A stretch of DNA of 21,761 bases from Eggerthellaceae bacterium (lineage in GTDB: Bacteria; Actinomycetota; Coriobacteriia; Coriobacteriales; Eggerthellaceae), in the NCBI GenBank assembly GCA_900754495.1, contig CAAEDC010000162.1, positions 1 to 21,761 of the forward strand, given 5' to 3'. Below, in pieces: positions 1 to 12,173 of this stretch. A program made the position numbers and the translations under genes. Within the stretch, counting starts at the first letter, position 1, and the number at the start of each line of letters is the position of its first letter. Under the pieces are notes generated by a model, which worked only from the letters and a program-made list of their open reading frames with translations, was not told where the DNA came from and did no database searches.

Positions 1-1
1 C

Positions 2-1295
<1,294 letters not shown>

Positions 1296-1297
1296 CC

Positions 1298-2242
1298 ATG
1301 GCGTTCAACCACCGCCACCTGATCGATCTGACCGAGTACTCGGCAGAGGACATCACGCTCATCTTGGACATCGCGGAGCGGTTCCGCGAGGTCAACGAGC
1401 GCAGGATCAAGAAGGTCCCCACGCTCAAGGGCTACACCGTCGTGAACATGTTCAACGAGCCCTCCACGCGCACGCGCAGCTCGTTCGAGATCGCCGAGAA
1501 GCGCCTCTCGTGCGACACGCTGAACTTCGGCGGCTCGTCGACCTCCACCGTGAAGGGCGAGAGCCTGCTCGACACCGTGCGCACCCTGTGCTCCTACAAA
1601 GTCGACCTCATCGTCGTGCGCGACAAGCACGCGGGCGTCCCGTACCAGGTGGCGCAGGCCTCCGGCGTTCCCGTCATCGACGCCGGCGACGGCAAGCACC
1701 AGCACCCGACGCAGGCGCTGCTCGACCTGTACACGATGCGCAAGCGCTTCGGACGCATCGAGGGCCTGCACGTCGGCATCGTCGGCGACATCAGCCACTC
1801 CCGCGTGTGCGGCTCCCTCATCCCCGGGCTCAAGACCATGGGCGCCGAGGTAACGGTCATCGGCCCTCCGACGCTGATGCCCGCCAAACCCGAGCTGCTC
1901 GGCGTCGACCACGTCACGAGCGATTTAGACGCGGTCCTGCCTCAGCTCGACGTCGTGTACATGCTGCGCATCCAGCGCGAGCGCCTGGAAGGCGCCCCGT
2001 TCCCCAGCCTGCGCGAGTACAATATGCTCTTCGGTCTCACGCGCGAACGCGAGAGGCTCATGAAGCCCGAGGCGATCGTCTGCCATCCCGGCCCGCTCAA
2101 CCGCGGCGTCGAGCTGGACGACTACATGGCGGACCACCTCGAACGCTCCAGCATCCTCGACCAAGTTTACGCCGGCGTCCTGGTACGCATGGCGGCCCTG
2201 TACCTGCTGTTAGGAGGCACCGATCATGGCACTGATGCTTAG
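1298..2242 (+). CDS. pyrB: Aspartate carbamoyltransferase catalytic subunit
   Basis: A 314-residue enzyme that joins carbamoyl phosphate and L-aspartate to give N-carbamoyl-L-aspartate, the committed step of UMP synthesis. The carbamoyl-phosphate loop FNEPSTRTR lies at residues 52-60, and the HPTQALLD motif and a late CHPGPLNRG segment (aspartate side) are present. Length matches the family. The start ATG at 1298 follows the pyrR stop by two bases, with GGGGAGGAG just upstream. No pyrI regulatory subunit is present, so allosteric control of the E. coli kind is not expected; PyrR attenuation and CarB feedback are the likely controls. The 3' end overlaps pyrC by 17 bases, which suggests translational coupling. 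Confidence 0.97.
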   Translation: MAFNHRHLIDLTEYSAEDITLILDIAERFREVNERRIKKVPTLKGYTVVNMFNEPSTRTRSSFEIAEKRLSCDTLNFGGSSTSTVKGESLLDTVRTLCSYKVDLIVVRDKHAGVPYQVAQASGVPVIDAGDGKHQHPTQALLDLYTMRKRFGRIEGLHVGIVGDISHSRVCGSLIPGLKTMGAEVTVIGPPTLMPAKPELLGVDHVTSDLDAVLPQLDVVYMLRIQRERLEGAPFPSLREYNMLFGLTRERERLMKPEAIVCHPGPLNRGVELDDYMADHLERSSILDQVYAGVLVRMAALYLLLGGTDHGTDA

Positions 2243-3518
2243 AAACGCCCGCGTCATCGACCCTCAGGTCGATCTCGACGAGGTCTGCGACATCCTCATC
2301 CGCGACGGCCGCGTCGTGGAGGTCGGACACGATCTTGAGATGCCCAAGGGCGTCGAGCGCGACCTGTCCGGCAAGATCCTCGTGCCCGGCCTCGTCGACA
2401 TCCACGTCCACCTGCGCGACCCCGGCCTGGAGCAGAAGGAGGACATCGCCTCGGGCACCCGCGCCGCCGCGCATGGCGGCTTCACGACGGTCGCCTGCAT
2501 GCCCAACACCAAGCCCACCATCGACAACGGCCAGATCGTCGAGTACGTGAAGAGCCGCGCGGCCGAGGTGGGGAAGTGCCGTGTCGAGGTCGTCGGCGCC
2601 TGCACGCAGGGCCTCAAGGGCGAGACCCTCTCCGAGATGGGCGACATGGTCGCGCACGGCGCCTGCGCGTTCACCGACGACGGGCGCGGCGTCCAGGACA
2701 GCGGCATGATGCGCCGCGTCATGGACTACGCCAAGCAGTTCGACCGCGTCGTCATGAGCCACTGCCAGGACGAGGGCCTCGTCGGCGCCGGCCAGGTCAA
2801 CGAGGGCGCCGCGTCCACGCGCCTGGGGCTTTTGGGCTGGCCCGCCGAGGGCGAGGAGATCCAGATCGCCCGCGACATCGCGGTCTGCCGCCTCACCGGC
2901 TGCGCGCTGCACATCCAGCATCTGAGCACCGCCCGCGGCCTGGACATGGTGCGCACCGCCAAGGCCGAGGGCCTTCCGGTCACCTGCGAGGTGACCCCGC
3001 ACCACCTCCTGCTCTGCGAGGACGACATCGGCCAGGACTACAACACCAGCTTCAAGGTGAACCCGCCGCTGCGCACGCGCGGCGATTGCGAGGCGCTCAT
3101 CCAGGGCGTCGCGGACGGCACGGTCGACGCGATCGTCACCGACCACGCCCCGCACTGCAAGTTCGAGAAGGACCGCGAGTTCGAGCTCGCCCCGTTCGGC
3201 ATGACGGGCATCGAGACCTCGCTCGGCCTCGTCCTCACGCACCTCGTGAAAGCCGGCGTCATCGACTGGAACCGCATGGTCGAGCTGATGGCCGTCAACC
3301 CGCGCCGCATCATCCGCGCCGAGCGCGTTGCGGTCGAGCCTGGCAGCGTGGCGGACTTCACGGTCATCGATCCCTCCGTCGAATGGACGGTCGAGGTGGA
3401 GGACTTCGAGTCGAAGGCCCAGAACTCCGCGTTCATCGGCTGGGGGCTTACGGGCCGCGCCACGGACGTCTACGTCGGCGGCTACGCCACCATGGAGGAA
3501 GGAGCCATCGTTGAGTAA
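2226..3518 (+). CDS. pyrC: Dihydroorotase (class I, PyrC type)
   Basis: A 430-residue zinc amidohydrolase that cyclises N-carbamoyl-aspartate to dihydroorotate. The metal-binding HVHLRDPG lies at residues 60-67, with FTDDGRGVQ near 155, SHCQDEG, the HIQHLS histidines and the late catalytic TDHAPH also intact, so it looks active and is not one of the inactive pyrC paralogues. The start ATG at 2226 is set by AGGAGG at 2212-2217. An in-frame ATG nine bases later is possible but worse placed. It overlaps pyrB at the 5' end and carA at the 3' end by 8 bases. Confidence 0.97.
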   Translation: MALMLRNARVIDPQVDLDEVCDILIRDGRVVEVGHDLEMPKGVERDLSGKILVPGLVDIHVHLRDPGLEQKEDIASGTRAAAHGGFTTVACMPNTKPTIDNGQIVEYVKSRAAEVGKCRVEVVGACTQGLKGETLSEMGDMVAHGACAFTDDGRGVQDSGMMRRVMDYAKQFDRVVMSHCQDEGLVGAGQVNEGAASTRLGLLGWPAEGEEIQIARDIAVCRLTGCALHIQHLSTARGLDMVRTAKAEGLPVTCEVTPHHLLLCEDDIGQDYNTSFKVNPPLRTRGDCEALIQGVADGTVDAIVTDHAPHCKFEKDREFELAPFGMTGIETSLGLVLTHLVKAGVIDWNRMVELMAVNPRRIIRAERVAVEPGSVADFTVIDPSVEWTVEVEDFESKAQNSAFIGWGLTGRATDVYVGGYATMEEGAIVE

Positions 3519-4881
3519 CCTAAGCGACAAGCTCCTCCAAGCCACGTCAAAGCCGCAGGCGCGTCCCGCGATGCTCGTCCTGGAGGACGGCGCGGCGTTT
3601 TCGGGCACCGCGTGCGCAGCCGAGGGCGAGGCGTTCGGCGAGATCTGCTTCAACACCTCCCTCGAGGGGTACCTCGAGGTCATCACCGATCCCTCGTACG
3701 CCGGGCAGATCATCACGATGACGTACCCGCAGATCGGCAACTACGGCGTCAACCTCGAGGACGTGCAAAGCGCCAAGCCCGCCTGCCGCGGCCTCGTCGT
3801 GCGCGACATGTGCCAGGAGCCCAGCAACTGGCGCTGCGACGTCCCGTTGCCCCGGTTCCTCGAGGACAACGGCATCATCGCCATCGAGGGAGTCGACACG
3901 CGCGCCCTCGTGCGCCATGTTCGCGACGCCGGCGCCCAGCGCGCAGTGATCTCCACCGTCGACACCGACGTCGAAAGCCTTCTCGCGAAGGTGCGGGCCA
4001 GCGCCTCGATCGTCGGCGAGAACCTCGCCGCCACCGTGTCCTGCGATGCCGTGCACCCCTTCGACGCGGCGTCCCTGCCCGCGTCGCAGGCTTTCGCCAT
4101 CGCCGCGCCTGAAGGCGCCAAGCACAAGGTCGTCGCCTACGACTGCGGCGCGAAGCTGTCGATCCTGCAAAACCTCGTCCGCTGCGGCTGCGACCTCACG
4201 GTCGTTCCGTGGGACACGCCCGCCGAGGACGTGCTGGCCATGGAGCCCGACGGCGTGTTCCTGTCCAACGGACCGGGCGATCCCGACGCCGTCAGCGGCA
4301 CCTACACCCAGGTCGAGAAGCTGCTCGGCAAGCTGCCCGTGTTCGGCATCTGCCTGGGGCATCAGATGATCGGCAAGGCCGCCGGCGCCCAGATCGAGAA
4401 GCTCAAGTTCGGCCATCGTGGCGGCAACCACCCCGTGATGAACCTGCTCACCGGCCGCGTGGAGATCACCGCCCAGAACCACGGCTTCGGGATCCTGTTC
4501 CCCAGCCTCGGCGCGCTGATCCCCGAGCTCTCCGACGGCGTTGCCGAGCACCCCGCCGACGGCGACCTGCGCTTCTGGGTGCGCCGCGGCGTCGCCCCCG
4601 TCGTCGACAACCCGCGCTTCGGGCGCATCCGCCTCACGCACGTCAACCTCAACGACGGCACGGCCGAGGGCGTAGCCTTCCTCGACATCCCCGCGTTCTG
4701 CGTCCAGTACCACCCCGAGGCGTCGCCGGGACCCACCGACGCCCATTACCTGTTCACCGCGTTCAGCCGCCTGATGGACGGCCGCGACGACTATCTGGAT
4801 ATCGACATCGCCGCCGACCGCCTGGCGGGCTGGAGGTTCGGCTCCGCCCCGGCGAAGGCCGCTTCCGGCGGGGAGGAGTAG
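3511..4881 (+). CDS. carA: Carbamoyl-phosphate synthase small (glutaminase) subunit
   Basis: CarA hydrolyses glutamine and passes ammonia through a tunnel to CarB. From the TTG at 3511 it has 456 residues, clearly longer than the usual 360-390. The TTG is preceded by GGAGGAAGGAG at 3494-3504 with six bases of spacing; no ATG fits before residue 21. The N-terminal CPSase domain ([17 protein letters not shown]) is normal. The class I glutaminase has the Cys nucleophile in VFGICLGHQ (Cys281) and the His/Glu pair in YHPEASPGP (His401, Glu403). The extra length is an N-terminal ~20 residues, an insertion at about residues 330-371 between NHGFGI and [11 protein letters not shown], and a C-terminal tail of ~30 residues. 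Two bases separate it from carB. Confidence 0.95.
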   Translation: MSNLSDKLLQATSKPQARPAMLVLEDGAAFSGTACAAEGEAFGEICFNTSLEGYLEVITDPSYAGQIITMTYPQIGNYGVNLEDVQSAKPACRGLVVRDMCQEPSNWRCDVPLPRFLEDNGIIAIEGVDTRALVRHVRDAGAQRAVISTVDTDVESLLAKVRASASIVGENLAATVSCDAVHPFDAASLPASQAFAIAAPEGAKHKVVAYDCGAKLSILQNLVRCGCDLTVVPWDTPAEDVLAMEPDGVFLSNGPGDPDAVSGTYTQVEKLLGKLPVFGICLGHQMIGKAAGAQIEKLKFGHRGGNHPVMNLLTGRVEITAQNHGFGILFPSLGALIPELSDGVAEHPADGDLRFWVRRGVAPVVDNPRFGRIRLTHVNLNDGTAEGVAFLDIPAFCVQYHPEASPGPTDAHYLFTAFSRLMDGRDDYLDIDIAADRLAGWRFGSAPAKAASGGEE

Positions 4882-4883
4882 AC

Positions 4884-8126
<3,243 letters not shown>

Positions 8127-8141
8127 GAGAAAGGAGCTTGC

Positions 8142-8933
8142 ATGGCTTTGGTTAACGAAACGGCGCGGATCCTCTCCAACGAGTTCGCGGGCCCGCGCCT
8201 GCACCTCATGACGCTCGAGGCGCCCCAGATCGCCGCATCCATCGAGCCCGGCCAGTTCGTTCATATGAAGGTGCCGCGCATGGAGGCGCATATCCTGCGC
8301 CGTCCGTTCTCGGTGTACGCGCGCGACGTCGACGCCGGAACGATCGACGTGCTCTACCAGGTCGTCGGCTTCGGAACCGACCACATGACCGGGCTGGCGG
8401 CTGGCGAGGAATGCGAGCTCATCGGCCCCGTCGGCGCCACGTGGAACCCGCCTGCGGAGGGCCGCTGCCTGCTCGTCGGCGGCGGCGTGGGAGCCGCACC
8501 CCTGTTCATGCTCTGCGAGCGGATCGCGGCGTCCGAGGCCTCGGTCGACGTCGTCTTAGGCGCCCAGACCAAAGACGCGCTCGTGTGCCGCGAGCGCTAC
8601 GCGGCGCTGCTGGGCGGGGAGCCCCGTTGCGCCACCGATGACGGAACCTACGGCCGCGCGGGCTTCTGCACGTCGCTTGTCGAGGAGGCGCTCGCCGCGG
8701 CAGCGGCGGAGGGATCCCCCTACGATTACGTCGCGGTGTGCGGCCCGGAGCCGCTCATGAAGATCGTCGCCGGCCTCGCCGCCGACGCCGGCGTGCGTTG
8801 CGAGGTGTCGATGGAGAAGCGCATGGCGTGCGGCATCGGCGCGTGCCTCTCGTGCGTCGTCGACACCGTCGACGGCAAGAAGCGCGCCTGCGTCGACGGC
8901 CCGGTGTTCGATGCCCGGAAGGTGGTGTGGTAG
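8142..8933 (+). CDS. pyrK: Dihydroorotate dehydrogenase B electron-transfer subunit
   Basis: A 263-residue FAD/[2Fe-2S] protein that passes electrons from PyrD's FMN to NAD+. In order it has a ferredoxin-reductase-like beta barrel, the FAD motif RRPFSVY, a glycine-rich NAD-binding LVGGGVGAAPLF, and a C-terminal iron-sulfur motif CGIGACLSC with a fourth Cys 12 residues on (RACVDG), matching the C-x4-C-x2-C-xn-C pattern of PyrK. AAAGGAG (8130-8136) sets the ATG at 8142. The gene abuts pyrD with no gap, as expected for subunits of one heterotetramer. This fits an anaerobic lifestyle, because the NAD-linked enzyme needs neither oxygen nor quinone. Confidence 0.95.
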   Translation: MALVNETARILSNEFAGPRLHLMTLEAPQIAASIEPGQFVHMKVPRMEAHILRRPFSVYARDVDAGTIDVLYQVVGFGTDHMTGLAAGEECELIGPVGATWNPPAEGRCLLVGGGVGAAPLFMLCERIAASEASVDVVLGAQTKDALVCRERYAALLGGEPRCATDDGTYGRAGFCTSLVEEALAAAAAEGSPYDYVAVCGPEPLMKIVAGLAADAGVRCEVSMEKRMACGIGACLSCVVDTVDGKKRACVDGPVFDARKVVW

Positions 8934-9842
8934 ATGGTTGATATGAAGGTGAACCTCGGCGGGCTTGCGATGAAGAACCCCGTCACCACGGCGTCGGGAA
9001 CGTTCGCCGCGGGCATGGAGTACGCCGATTTCGTCGACGTCGCCGGGCTCGGCGCCGTCACGACCAAGGGCGTCTCGCTCAACGGATGGGAGGGCAACGC
9101 CAGCCCCCGCATCGCCGAGACCCCCAGCGGCATGCTCAACTCCATCGGGTTGCAGAACCCCGGCGTCGCCCATCTCAAGGAGATCGAGCTTCCGTGGCTC
9201 GCCGAGCAGGGCGCGACGGTGATCGTCAACGTCTCCGGCCACAGCTTCAACGAATACGTCCAGGTCATCGAGGCGCTCGAGGATGCGCCGGTGGACGCGT
9301 ACGAGGTCAACATCTCGTGTCCCAACGTGGATGCCGGCGGCATGACCATCGGCACGGATCCCAAAAGCGTCACCGAGGTCGTGGGCTTATGCCGCGCGGC
9401 GACCAAGCGCCCGCTCATCGTCAAGCTCACGCCCAACGTGACCGACATCACCGAGATCGCCCGCGCGGCCGAGGCGGCGGGAGCCGACGCGCTGTCGCTC
9501 ATCAACACGCTCATGGGCATGGCCATCGACGCCGAACGGCGCAAGCCCGTCCTCGCGCGCGTCGTGGGCGGCTTCTCCGGTCCCGCCGTCAAGCCCGTCG
9601 CGCTGCGCATGGTGTGGGAATGCCACAAGGCCGTGAAGGTTCCGCTGCTCGGCATGGGCGGCATCGCGACGGGCGCCGACGCGGTCGAGTTCATGCTCGC
9701 CGGCGCCACCGCCGTCGCCGTCGGCACCGCCAATTTCTACAATCCGCGCGCCACCGAGGACGTCATCGCGGGCATCGAGGACTACTGCGCGCGCCATGGC
9801 ATCGAGCGCGTCACCGATCTGATAGGAGCTTTGGAATGCTAA
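8934..9842 (+). CDS. pyrD: Dihydroorotate dehydrogenase B, catalytic FMN subunit
   Basis: A 302-residue class 1B enzyme that oxidises dihydroorotate to orotate in the cytosol. The substrate/FMN region NSIGLQNPG, the active-site cysteine in NISCPNV, the SLINTLMGM segment and the late FMN-phosphate loops (MGGIATGADAVEFMLAGA) are present. Class 1B is chosen over 1A because pyrK lies directly upstream and NISCPNVDAGG carries the Cys form; class 2 enzymes are membrane-anchored and use Ser. The ATG at 8934 follows the pyrK stop at once; an in-frame ATG at 8943 is an alternative start. It overlaps pyrF by 7 bases. Confidence 0.95.
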   Translation: MVDMKVNLGGLAMKNPVTTASGTFAAGMEYADFVDVAGLGAVTTKGVSLNGWEGNASPRIAETPSGMLNSIGLQNPGVAHLKEIELPWLAEQGATVIVNVSGHSFNEYVQVIEALEDAPVDAYEVNISCPNVDAGGMTIGTDPKSVTEVVGLCRAATKRPLIVKLTPNVTDITEIARAAEAAGADALSLINTLMGMAIDAERRKPVLARVVGGFSGPAVKPVALRMVWECHKAVKVPLLGMGGIATGADAVEFMLAGATAVAVGTANFYNPRATEDVIAGIEDYCARHGIERVTDLIGALEC

Positions 9843-10561
9843 CCCACTTCAACGACATACCCGCGTCCGAGCGCATCATCGTCGCCCTGGACTGCGACGC
9901 CGCCGAGGCCAAGCGCCTGGCGGGGCTGCTTGCCGGCAAGGCGCGCTGGCTCAAGGTGGGCATGACGCTGTACTACGCGGAAGGCCCCTCCATCGTCAAG
10001 GCGTTCAAGGATCTGGGCTTCGACGTCTTTTTGGACCTCAAGTTCCACGATATCCCGCATCAGGTCGAGGGGGCGGCGGCGTCCGCGGTCGCCAGCGGCG
10101 CCGACATGCTGACGATGCACGCATCCGGCGGCGTCGCCATGATGCAGGCGGCGCAGCGCGGCGTCGAGCGCGTGTGCGCCCAGACCGGGCGCGACCTGCC
10201 CGCGACGCTGGGCATCACGGTCCTCACCAGCATGGATGAGCCGACTCTCAAGCTCATCGGCGTCGAGCGCGCGATGGAGGAGCAGGTCGGCGCATTGGCG
10301 CTGCTCGCCAAGGAGTCCGGCATCTCCGGCGTCGTCGCCTCGCCGCAGGAAGCCCGCATGCTGCGCGACATCCTGGGCCCCGACGCCTACATCGTCACGC
10401 CGGGCGTGAGGCCCGCCGGATCCGCGAAGGGCGATCAGAGCCGCATCGCGACGCCGGCCGACGCGTTCGCCGCCGGCGCCTCGCACATCGTGGTGGGCCG
10501 TCCGATCACCCAGGCCGAGGATCCCGCAGCCGCCTTCGATGCGATCGTTTCGTCCTTATAG
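9836..10561 (+). CDS. pyrF: Orotidine-5'-phosphate decarboxylase
   Basis: A 241-residue TIM-barrel enzyme that converts OMP to UMP, the final step. The catalytic Lys-Asp array appears as FLDLKFHDIPHQV near residue 65, with IIVALDC at the N terminus (residues 13-19) and the phosphate-binding VTPGVRP and IVVGRPIT loops near the end. These features and the length place it in the shorter PyrF subfamily 1, whereas the mycobacterial pyrF at this operon position is of the longer subfamily. The ATG at 9836 is preceded by AGGAG (9823-9827) and overlaps the pyrD stop. It is the last pyr gene; I see no strong terminator after it, so read-through into mihF is possible. Confidence 0.96.
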   Translation: MLTHFNDIPASERIIVALDCDAAEAKRLAGLLAGKARWLKVGMTLYYAEGPSIVKAFKDLGFDVFLDLKFHDIPHQVEGAAASAVASGADMLTMHASGGVAMMQAAQRGVERVCAQTGRDLPATLGITVLTSMDEPTLKLIGVERAMEEQVGALALLAKESGISGVVASPQEARMLRDILGPDAYIVTPGVRPAGSAKGDQSRIATPADAFAAGASHIVVGRPITQAEDPAAAFDAIVSSL

Positions 10562-10738
10562 TGTGGTTTCGCTTGCATCAAAACGCCTGATGGGCTTTAA
10601 TGGTCAACGTCATTTTGGAAATCGGTGTGTGCAGGTGCCCTGGATTTTTCCGGAAATGCCGCCTTCGGCGCTATGTTTGAGAAGTCCAGCATGGTAGTAT
10701 CGCACAATCGCTTTCGTTTACAGAAGGAGAGACAGATT

Positions 10739-11047
10739 ATGGCAATCCCTCAACTCAGCCCCGAAGAGCGTCAGGCGGCTCTTGAGAAGGCTAAGGCCGC
10801 TCGCATCAAGCGCGCCCAGGTCCGCGACGACCTCAAGTCTGGCAAGCTCAGCTTGAAGGATGTTCTGGGCATGAAGGACGATCCCATCGTCGGCCGCATG
10901 AAGGTTTCCACCCTCATCGAGACGCTGCCCGGTTACGGCAAGGCCAAGGCTGAGAAGGTCATGAAGGATCTGCAGATCGCCGAGAGCCGTCGTCTCCGCG
11001 GTCTCGGTGACCGCCAGCAGGCCGCCCTTCTGGAGCGTCTGGGCTAA
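10739..11047 (+). CDS. mihF: Integration host factor, actinobacterial type (mIHF)
   Basis: A 102-residue basic protein. Actinobacterial IHF is a nucleoid-associated DNA-binding protein unrelated in fold to the E. coli IHF/HU family; it was first found as the host factor for mycobacteriophage L5 integration. The N-terminal LSPEERQAALEKAKAARIKRAQ helix region, the central LKDVLGM and MKVSTLIETLPGYGKAKAEKVM (an H2TH-like DNA-binding segment), and AESRRLRGLGDRQQAALL at the end match the family closely. The start is set by GAAGGAGAG just upstream. It lies 177 bases after pyrF and 8 bases before gmk, the standard actinobacterial order. The intergenic gap probably holds its own promoter, but no convincing -35/-10 pair stands out. 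Confidence 0.95.
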   Translation: MAIPQLSPEERQAALEKAKAARIKRAQVRDDLKSGKLSLKDVLGMKDDPIVGRMKVSTLIETLPGYGKAKAEKVMKDLQIAESRRLRGLGDRQQAALLERLG

Positions 11048-11055
11048 ACCGCCGT

Positions 11056-11637
11056 ATGCGTCACGGCAATCTTTTCGTCGTATCTGGGCCATCAGGTGCC
11101 GGCAAGGGCACGCTGGTGGCCCGTCTTGCGCAGAGGGTTCCCGACGTCTGGGTGTCGCGTTCGATGACGACGCGCTCGCCCCGCGAGGGGGAGATCGACG
11201 GCGTCCACTACGATTTCCTGACCGAAGAGGCGTTCATGGATCTCGTCCGCCAGGATGGGTTCCTCGAATGGGCGCGTTATGCGGACCATTGCTACGGAAC
11301 GCCCCTCAAGCGCATCCAGGACATGATCGCCGCCGGGAAGCAGATCGTCTTGGAGATCGACGTCCAAGGCGCCTTCCAGGTGCGTGACAAGATGCCTGAA
11401 GCGCATCTCGTGTTCGTCGTCCCGCCCTCCCTCGAGGAGCTGGAGCGCCGCTTGCGCGGCCGGGGGACCGAAGACGAGGCCGTCGTCCAAAAACGCATGA
11501 AAGCCGCCGTCGAGGAGCTTTCCCATAAGGACGACTATGACAAGCAGTTGGTCAACGACGATCTCGACCGCGCCACCGACGAGCTCGTGGCGTACGTCGA
11601 ATCGTACGCCGACCGTGAATCGAACCAAGCTAACTAA
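11056..11637 (+). CDS. gmk: Guanylate kinase
   Basis: A 193-residue cytosolic kinase that makes GDP from GMP and ATP. The Walker A loop is GPSGAGKGT (residues 11-19), and the GMP-binding RSMTTRSPREGEIDGVHYDF segment, LEIDVQGA and the lid-region RLRGRGTEDE are all present. Full length for the family. The ATG at 11056 begins 8 bases after the mihF stop, so it is probably co-transcribed, although its ribosome site is weak and it may depend on translation of mihF. rpoZ follows after 12 bases. Confidence 0.96.
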   Translation: MRHGNLFVVSGPSGAGKGTLVARLAQRVPDVWVSRSMTTRSPREGEIDGVHYDFLTEEAFMDLVRQDGFLEWARYADHCYGTPLKRIQDMIAAGKQIVLEIDVQGAFQVRDKMPEAHLVFVVPPSLEELERRLRGRGTEDEAVVQKRMKAAVEELSHKDDYDKQLVNDDLDRATDELVAYVESYADRESNQAN

Positions 11638-11649
11638 GGACAGTAACTG

Positions 11650-11910
11650 ATGAGCATTATCGAACCCAAGATCGACGTGCTGCTCGACCAGACCGACAAC
11701 GACCGCTTCCTGCTGTGCGCCCTCGCCTCCAAGCGCGCGCACGACATCAACGACATGATGCGCGGCCAGCGCGATCGCGCCATCCAGCTGCAGACGGCCG
11801 TCGAGATCGCCCGCGCCGCCGACAAGAAGCCGCTGACCATCGCGTTCAACGAGGTCTCCCGCGGCGACATCTCCTACGATCCGGCCACGATCGACGTCCA
11901 CAATCACTAG
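11650..11910 (+). CDS. rpoZ: DNA-directed RNA polymerase omega subunit
   Basis: An 86-residue protein. Omega helps fold and hold the beta' subunit. The conserved N-terminal IDVLLDQTDNDRFLLCALASKRAHDIN matches the PxxDxLLxxxxxxYxLVxxAAKRARxIN pattern, and the C-terminal KPLTIAFNEVSRGDISYD matches the KPLxxALxEIxxGKI pattern. It sits directly behind gmk, as in most Actinobacteria and Firmicutes, with AAGGA upstream overlapping the gmk stop region. It is the last gene before a run of palindromes. In Mycobacterium the next gene would be coaBC (dfp); here it is thiI. Confidence 0.95.
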   Translation: MSIIEPKIDVLLDQTDNDRFLLCALASKRAHDINDMMRGQRDRAIQLQTAVEIARAADKKPLTIAFNEVSRGDISYDPATIDVHNH

Positions 11911-11912
11911 GG

Positions 11913-11939
11913 GTTCCGTCGGCCTACGGCCGACGGAAC
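11913..11939 (+). terminator. Perfect 12-bp hairpin after rpoZ
   Basis: Arms 11913-11924 and 11928-11939 are exact reverse complements around a TAC loop, two bases after the rpoZ stop. The position points to an end-of-operon terminator, but only two T's follow, so it may be a weak or Rho-assisted terminator or a 3'-end stabiliser. Confidence 0.7.
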
Positions 11940-11952
11940 TTGCCGACGCTGC

Positions 11953-12053
11953 GAAGCCCCCTCGCACGTGATCTTCGCGCGATCCCCGATACTCGCGTAC
12001 CGAAGTACGCTTCGCATCGGCGATCTTGCGAATCACACGCACGAGGGGGCTTC
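11953..12053. repeat. 101-base imperfect palindrome
   Basis: The outermost 12 bases on each side (11953-11964 and 12042-12053) are exact reverse complements, and further paired blocks continue inward: GATC/GATC (11981-11984 with 12022-12025), CCGAT/ATCGG (11986-11990 with 12016-12020) and GCGTAC/GTACGC (11995-12000 with 12005-12010) around a CGAA tip. The whole stretch could fold into one long, interrupted hairpin on either strand. No open frame of note runs through it. It may be a MITE- or REP-like element or a structured RNA; nothing in the sequence decides between these. Confidence 0.75.
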
Positions 12054-12077
12054 TCGCTGACCTTACGAACGATCAAT

Positions 12078-12146
12078 GTGACAGGGGACGTTCCTTCTGT
12101 CACCTTTGAATAATCCAAGCGTGACGGAGGGGGCGTCCCCTGTCAC
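12078..12146. repeat. REP-like element with 13-base inverted arms
   Basis: GTGACAGGGGACG (12078-12090) and its exact reverse complement CGTCCCCTGTCAC (12134-12146) flank a 43-base centre. Each half is itself a smaller palindrome: GTGACAG/CTGTCAC (12078-12084 with 12097-12103), and GTGAC/GTCAC (12121-12125 with 12142-12146) with GGGG/CCCC inside. This nested layout is typical of paired REP units (BIME-like). No transposase gene is in the window. Confidence 0.7.
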
Positions 12147-12173
12147 GTTGTTTCGGTTAGGGAGCTACCGCAT

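Noticed and set aside
10562..10738. A terminator after pyrF and a promoter for mihF
   Set aside because: Only a 4-bp GCCG/CGGC hairpin without a T run and weak -10-like words (TATGTT, TAGTAT) without matching -35 boxes are present, so neither could be called.
12078..12146. Possible CRISPR-like repeat pair
   Set aside because: Only two arms exist, they are inverted and not direct, and there are no spacers or cas genes.
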